From contig JAFTHR010000210.1 of the NCBI GenBank assembly GCA_017457345.1, forward strand, positions 1 through 11,778: DNA of 11,778 nt, given 5' to 3'. Positions within the stretch are counted from its first letter, which is position 1. Each line of letters begins with the position of its first letter. A model generated the notes under the pieces. The model was not told where the DNA came from, made no database searches, and saw only the letters and a program-made list of their open reading frames with translations. Positions 8,811 through 11,778 of the stretch are shown here, in pieces. The position numbers and the translations under genes were made by a program. This DNA is from Clostridia bacterium (lineage in GTDB: Bacteria > Bacillota > Clostridia > Christensenellales > Borkfalkiaceae).

Positions 8811-8815
8811 GGAGG
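8811..8815 (+). promoter_or_regulatory. Strong ribosome binding site (GGAGG) for the solute-binding protein gene
   Basis: GGAGG stands 7 bases before the ATG at 8823, inside an A-rich 39-base gap. It is the best Shine-Dalgarno match in the window and fits high expression of a binding protein. I see no convincing promoter in this gap. Confidence 0.85.
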
Positions 8816-8822
8816 AAAAACT

Positions 8823-11447
8823 ATGAACAAGAAATTACGGCAAGTATTGTGCTTAACGTTCGGCGCAATGATGTTGTTTTCAACAGTTGGCTGTAAAGAT
8901 GATGAAGATCCCGGTGCCGGCGTACAAAAGTACGATACCGAAAACCGCCCCGTGGTATTCTCGATCGGTGCACTCGACCAAAACTTCAACCCGTTTTTCA
9001 GTACGTCGGCAACGGATACCGAAATTATTTCCGTCACCCAACTTGGTATGCTCACCATTGACTCGGAAGGCAACTACATTTGTGGCGAAAACGAAGCAAC
9101 CGTTGCACTCGATTACAACATCACGTACAAAGATGCAGGCGGCAACGTAGTTAGTTCGGGTAGAACGGACGGCTCAACGGTGTACGAATTCGTTATTAAA
9201 AACGGCATTAAGTTTAGCGACGGAGACGATTTGACGATTGACGACGTGCTCTTTAACTTGTACGTATATCTCGACCCTGCGTATAACGGTTCGGCAACCA
9301 TCTATTCCACCAAGATTAAAGGCTTGAACGCATACCGTCAACAAAATCCTGAATTGCAGGATGACGAAGAAGTAGACGGTACTTCTTCCTTTGCGCTTGA
9401 AGCGGTGGAAAGAATTAACATGATCAAAGCGTATTGCGACGAAAACGACGAAGATTTAGCGCCGTATTATCCCGATACGACCGAAATTCCCCAAGTACTT
9501 ACCGATTTGCGCTTGATTAAGGACTTCTTCTACGAAGAGTTGCAATCGGACTGGACGGCTTTGGCGGGCTCGGTTGCTTCCGACGCTTACCCCGACTATT
9601 CCTTCACGCAAGACTGGGAAGCATTCCTTTTGAACTGCGGCGTTATTTACGTAAAAACGGAATTGAACGCAAACGGGAAAATCGTTCCTATCAAGCAAAA
9701 CGGTAAATACGTCACTTCGCTTGTAGACGTAGACTTTGCCGACCAACTTGCTTCTTACGTAGCGACGAACTGGCAAGCATACCAAACGGCAAACGCTTGC
9801 ACCGAACAAGAAGCAAAGAACGCCGTTACGAAAGAATGGGCGATTAACCTTGTGTACGAATCCTATTGCTCCGGCTATAACTATAGAGACGGTGAATCGG
9901 CAAGCATTGAAGACGACGATAATAGCCGTGTAGCCGAAATTTTAGATGCGTGGGCAACGGGCTCGAAAGTGCTTGAAAGATTTACGTCGGAAGCGCGCAG
10001 TAAGTACTTCCAAACGGCGGAACGCGTGCCTAGCGTTAGCGGTATCACGCAAAGCAAAACGAACACCTTTAAAGGAAAAGATCTCGGTGCTATGCACGAC
10101 GTGTTGAGAATTGAAATCAACGGCGTTGACCCGAAAGCACTTGCAAACTTCTCCTTCGGCGTTGCTCCCAGACATTACTATTCGAACGAAAGCACGTGGA
10201 CGCAAGCAGAAAAGGACGCATATCCTTACGGCGTTAAAACGGGGAACACCGAATTCTTTACCACCGTACTTTCTTCGGATGCAAAGAACGGTTTGCCCGT
10301 TGGTGCAGGCGTGTATAAAGCGTCTAACGAAAACGGCGGTTCGGGTACGATTGATAGAACCACGTTCTTTAGAAACAACGTTGTATACTTCCAACGCAAC
10401 ACCTATTTCGATACGGTGGGCGGCGACCAAGTGCACAACGCTAACATCAAGTATTTGAACTACAAGGTGGTAAACGAGGCGAACATTATGAGCGCGCTCG
10501 AAACGGGGGATATCGACTACGGTCAACCCAACGCAAAGCAAGATAACATCAATAAAGTTGCTAGCAATGCGCACCTTGACTACGTGAAGTACTTAACGGG
10601 CGGCTACGGCTACGTGGGTATCAACCCTAAGTTCGTACCCGAAGTAGAACTCCGTGTTGCTATTATGAAGGCAATGAACAGAAACTGGATCCTTGACTAT
10701 TACGGGGATATGGCGGAACTTATTGAACGCCCTGTATCCAAAACGTCTTGGGCATATCCTAGCGCGGCGAAGTTGTACGATACCGATTTGAACTTCGATA
10801 TGTCGTTCACCACGAACACGGACGATATCATTGAACTCGTTGAAATGGCAGGCTATACCACGATTGGTGAGGACGGCGTTCGTAGAAACGACGACGGCGA
10901 TAAACTTAAATTCAAGTTCACGATTGCCGGTGAAACGACCGACCACCCCGCATATTCTATGTTCAACGCGGCGGCGGATCTTTTGAGTAGTTGCGGATTT
11001 GACATCACGGTAGGGACTGACGTGCAAGCGCTTAAAAAACTTGCTACGGGCGGTATGGCCGTTTGGGCGGCTGCTTGGAGTTCGGCGCTTGACCCCGATA
11101 TGTACCAAGTTTACCATAAGGATAGTACGGCTACTTCCGTAAAGAACTGGAACTATAGCCAAATCCTTGATCCTGCAAACGACAAGTATTCGTATGAAAG
11201 AAATATCGTTCTTGAACTTAGTGAAGTGATTGAACAAGGTAGAAAAACCGACGTTAAGGGCGACCGTATCCGTATCTACGATCAAGCGCTCGATATGGTT
11301 ATGAACCTTGCGGTGGAACTTCCTACCTATCAAAGAAACGATTTGATTATCTTTAATAAGGACGTAATCGATTCTACCACGCTCAACAAAGAAGTAGAGT
11401 GGCCGAACACGGTTATCAGCAAACTTTGGAAATTGAACTTCAACTAA
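8823..11447 (+). CDS. Family 5 extracellular solute-binding lipoprotein (peptide/nickel ABC importer, OppA/DppA type)
   Basis: Membrane-anchored substrate receptor of an ABC importer, probably for oligopeptides. The signal peptide starts MNKKLRQVL and ends STVGC, with Cys24 as the likely lipidation site; Thr at -3 is not ideal for a lipobox. Family marks are NFNPFFSTSATD near the N-terminus, FVIKNGIKFSDG followed by LTIDDVLFNLYVYLDP (residues 123-150), ALANFSFGVAPRHYYS, ALETGDIDYG, GYGYVGINPK and LRVAIMKAMNRN (610-621), and WAAAWSSALDPDMYQ near the C-terminus. At 874 residues it is far longer than the usual 500-600, because of an extra segment at about 168-420. The gene is followed by two tandem TAA stops, a hairpin and a permease gene. 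Peptide is the likeliest substrate given the upstream protease; nickel, sugars or other ligands of the family cannot be excluded from sequence. Confidence 0.93.
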   Translation: MNKKLRQVLCLTFGAMMLFSTVGCKDDEDPGAGVQKYDTENRPVVFSIGALDQNFNPFFSTSATDTEIISVTQLGMLTIDSEGNYICGENEATVALDYNITYKDAGGNVVSSGRTDGSTVYEFVIKNGIKFSDGDDLTIDDVLFNLYVYLDPAYNGSATIYSTKIKGLNAYRQQNPELQDDEEVDGTSSFALEAVERINMIKAYCDENDEDLAPYYPDTTEIPQVLTDLRLIKDFFYEELQSDWTALAGSVASDAYPDYSFTQDWEAFLLNCGVIYVKTELNANGKIVPIKQNGKYVTSLVDVDFADQLASYVATNWQAYQTANACTEQEAKNAVTKEWAINLVYESYCSGYNYRDGESASIEDDDNSRVAEILDAWATGSKVLERFTSEARSKYFQTAERVPSVSGITQSKTNTFKGKDLGAMHDVLRIEINGVDPKALANFSFGVAPRHYYSNESTWTQAEKDAYPYGVKTGNTEFFTTVLSSDAKNGLPVGAGVYKASNENGGSGTIDRTTFFRNNVVYFQRNTYFDTVGGDQVHNANIKYLNYKVVNEANIMSALETGDIDYGQPNAKQDNINKVASNAHLDYVKYLTGGYGYVGINPKFVPEVELRVAIMKAMNRNWILDYYGDMAELIERPVSKTSWAYPSAAKLYDTDLNFDMSFTTNTDDIIELVEMAGYTTIGEDGVRRNDDGDKLKFKFTIAGETTDHPAYSMFNAAADLLSSCGFDITVGTDVQALKKLATGGMAVWAAAWSSALDPDMYQVYHKDSTATSVKNWNYSQILDPANDKYSYERNIVLELSEVIEQGRKTDVKGDRIRIYDQALDMVMNLAVELPTYQRNDLIIFNKDVIDSTTLNKEVEWPNTVISKLWKLNFN

Positions 11448-11461
11448 TAAACTAAAAAGCG

Positions 11462-11502
11462 TTCTCCTGCGGAAAGGGCAATCCGCCCTTTCCGCAGGAG
11501 AA
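11462..11502 (+). promoter_or_regulatory. Perfect 18-bp inverted repeat (stem-loop) between binding-protein and permease genes
   Basis: The arms at 11462-11479 and 11485-11502 are exactly complementary around a 5-base loop (AATCC). The G at 11461 could add a G-U pair. No T-run follows on the plus strand (TAAGAAAAAA), so a standard intrinsic terminator for the operon is not supported. An RNA-stabilising or processing hairpin, or a partial terminator, fits better and would give more binding protein than permease. Read on the minus strand the stem is followed after three bases by TTTTT, so it could stop antisense transcripts. Confidence 0.85.
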
Positions 11503-11510
11503 TAAGAAAA

Positions 11511-11516
11511 AAGGCG
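11511..11516 (+). promoter_or_regulatory. Weak ribosome binding site of the permease gene
   Basis: AAGGCG, a partial Shine-Dalgarno match, lies 6 bases before the ATG at 11523. It is weaker than the GGAGG in front of the binding-protein gene. A better AGGAG (11496-11500) is buried in the right arm of the preceding hairpin and is too far from the ATG to serve directly. Confidence 0.5.
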
Positions 11517-11522
11517 AACCAA

Positions 11523-11778
11523 ATGGTTAAATACATTGTTAAAAGAATACTTATCTCGCTTTTGATATTGTTCGGGGTATCGGTTATCTTGTATTTCTTG
11601 ATCCGATTGATGCCCGTGAACTATATTGAAAATCAATACTACGCCGCGCACGGTCAAACGGCGGTCAGCCAAGAAGCGTTAGACGCGCTCTTGAAACAGT
11701 ACAACTTACACGATTCTTCCTTTTTTGGGATTTGTAAAGGGTACTTCGATTGGCTTTGGAAATTCATGCAAGGGGATA
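11523..11778 (+). CDS. ABC transporter permease, DppB/OppB type, 3' partial
   Basis: Inner-membrane channel subunit of the importer served by the preceding solute-binding protein. The 85 visible codons begin MVKYIVKRILISLLILFGVS and continue VILYFLIRLMP, which is the first transmembrane helix and its flanking basic residues as usual in this family. A soluble stretch follows with VSQEALDALLKQYNLHD and YFDWLWKFMQGD, matching the family pattern of a helix ending in a leucine-rich turn and then a Tyr-x-x-Trp-Leu segment ending in Gly-Asp. The usual PGDP after the first helix is replaced by PVNYIE. The frame runs open to the window end, where the rest of the gene and probably a second permease and ATPases follow. 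Confidence 0.9.
   Translation, partial: MVKYIVKRILISLLILFGVSVILYFLIRLMPVNYIENQYYAAHGQTAVSQEALDALLKQYNLHDSSFFGICKGYFDWLWKFMQGD

Noticed and set aside
8784..8822. Separate promoter for the binding-protein gene
   Set aside because: The gap is A-rich but shows no clear -35/-10 pair at proper spacing; the sequence is explained by the ribosome binding site.
11462..11515. Intrinsic terminator ending the operon after the binding-protein gene
   Set aside because: The hairpin is not followed by a T-run on the plus strand and the next gene is the matching permease, so full termination here is unlikely.
10593..11672. 359-residue open frame on the minus strand across the binding-protein 3' end, the hairpin and the permease start
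   Set aside because: It runs antisense to two well-supported genes and through the inverted repeat, and its composition is that of a shadow frame.
1..11778. CRISPR array, tRNA/rRNA genes or insertion sequence
   Set aside because: No spaced direct repeats, cloverleaf-like sequence, transposase or terminal inverted repeats were seen; nearly all of the window is coding.

Overview
The window holds one stretch of plus-strand genes with little non-coding DNA. It reads as part of a surface-protein and peptide-uptake operon from a Gram-positive-type anaerobe, probably an uncultured member of the Clostridia. The taxonomic guess rests on three things. Two genes encode lipoproteins with cleavable lipobox signals. 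The first protein ends in a cysteine-containing stalk, a membrane helix and a lysine tail. BspA-type leucine-rich repeats and bacterial Ig-like domains are also common in gut Clostridia. No rRNA or marker gene is present to confirm it.

Region by region: (1) Bases 1-7437 encode the C-terminal 2,476 or more residues of a giant cell-surface subtilisin-like (S8) protease. Its N-terminus and signal peptide lie before the window. From N- to C-terminus it carries an I9-like propeptide remnant, an S8 catalytic domain with an inserted PA domain, a C5a-peptidase/lactocepin-type Fn3 domain, further beta-sandwich modules, two Big-type domains, a four-cysteine zinc-ribbon-like patch, about 27 BspA-type leucine-rich repeats, a small helical module, a Big_3-like domain and a Cys-Gly-Gly/transmembrane/Lys anchor. 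(2) Bases 7434-8783 encode a 449-residue lipoprotein with InlB B-repeat-like and GLUG/beta-helix-like sequence, overlapping the protease stop codon as ATGA. (3) Bases 8823-11447 encode a very large (874 aa) family 5 extracellular solute-binding lipoprotein of the peptide/nickel ABC type. (4) Bases 11462-11502 form a perfect 18-bp stem-loop. (5) Bases 11523 to the window end encode the N-terminus of a DppB/OppB-type permease.

Taken together, the simplest reading is a protein-scavenging locus. A surface protease with a large adhesive ectodomain binds and cuts protein substrates, a lipoprotein of unknown role acts beside it, and an oligopeptide ABC importer takes up the products. The hairpin between the binding-protein and permease genes probably sets unequal expression. 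The functional link is inferred from gene order; the individual family calls are read from motifs. The most unusual points are the protease-LRR architecture with its zinc-ribbon-like insert, the non-LPXTG Cys-Gly-Gly C-terminus, the roughly 250-residue insertion in the solute-binding protein, and the unassigned lipoprotein.
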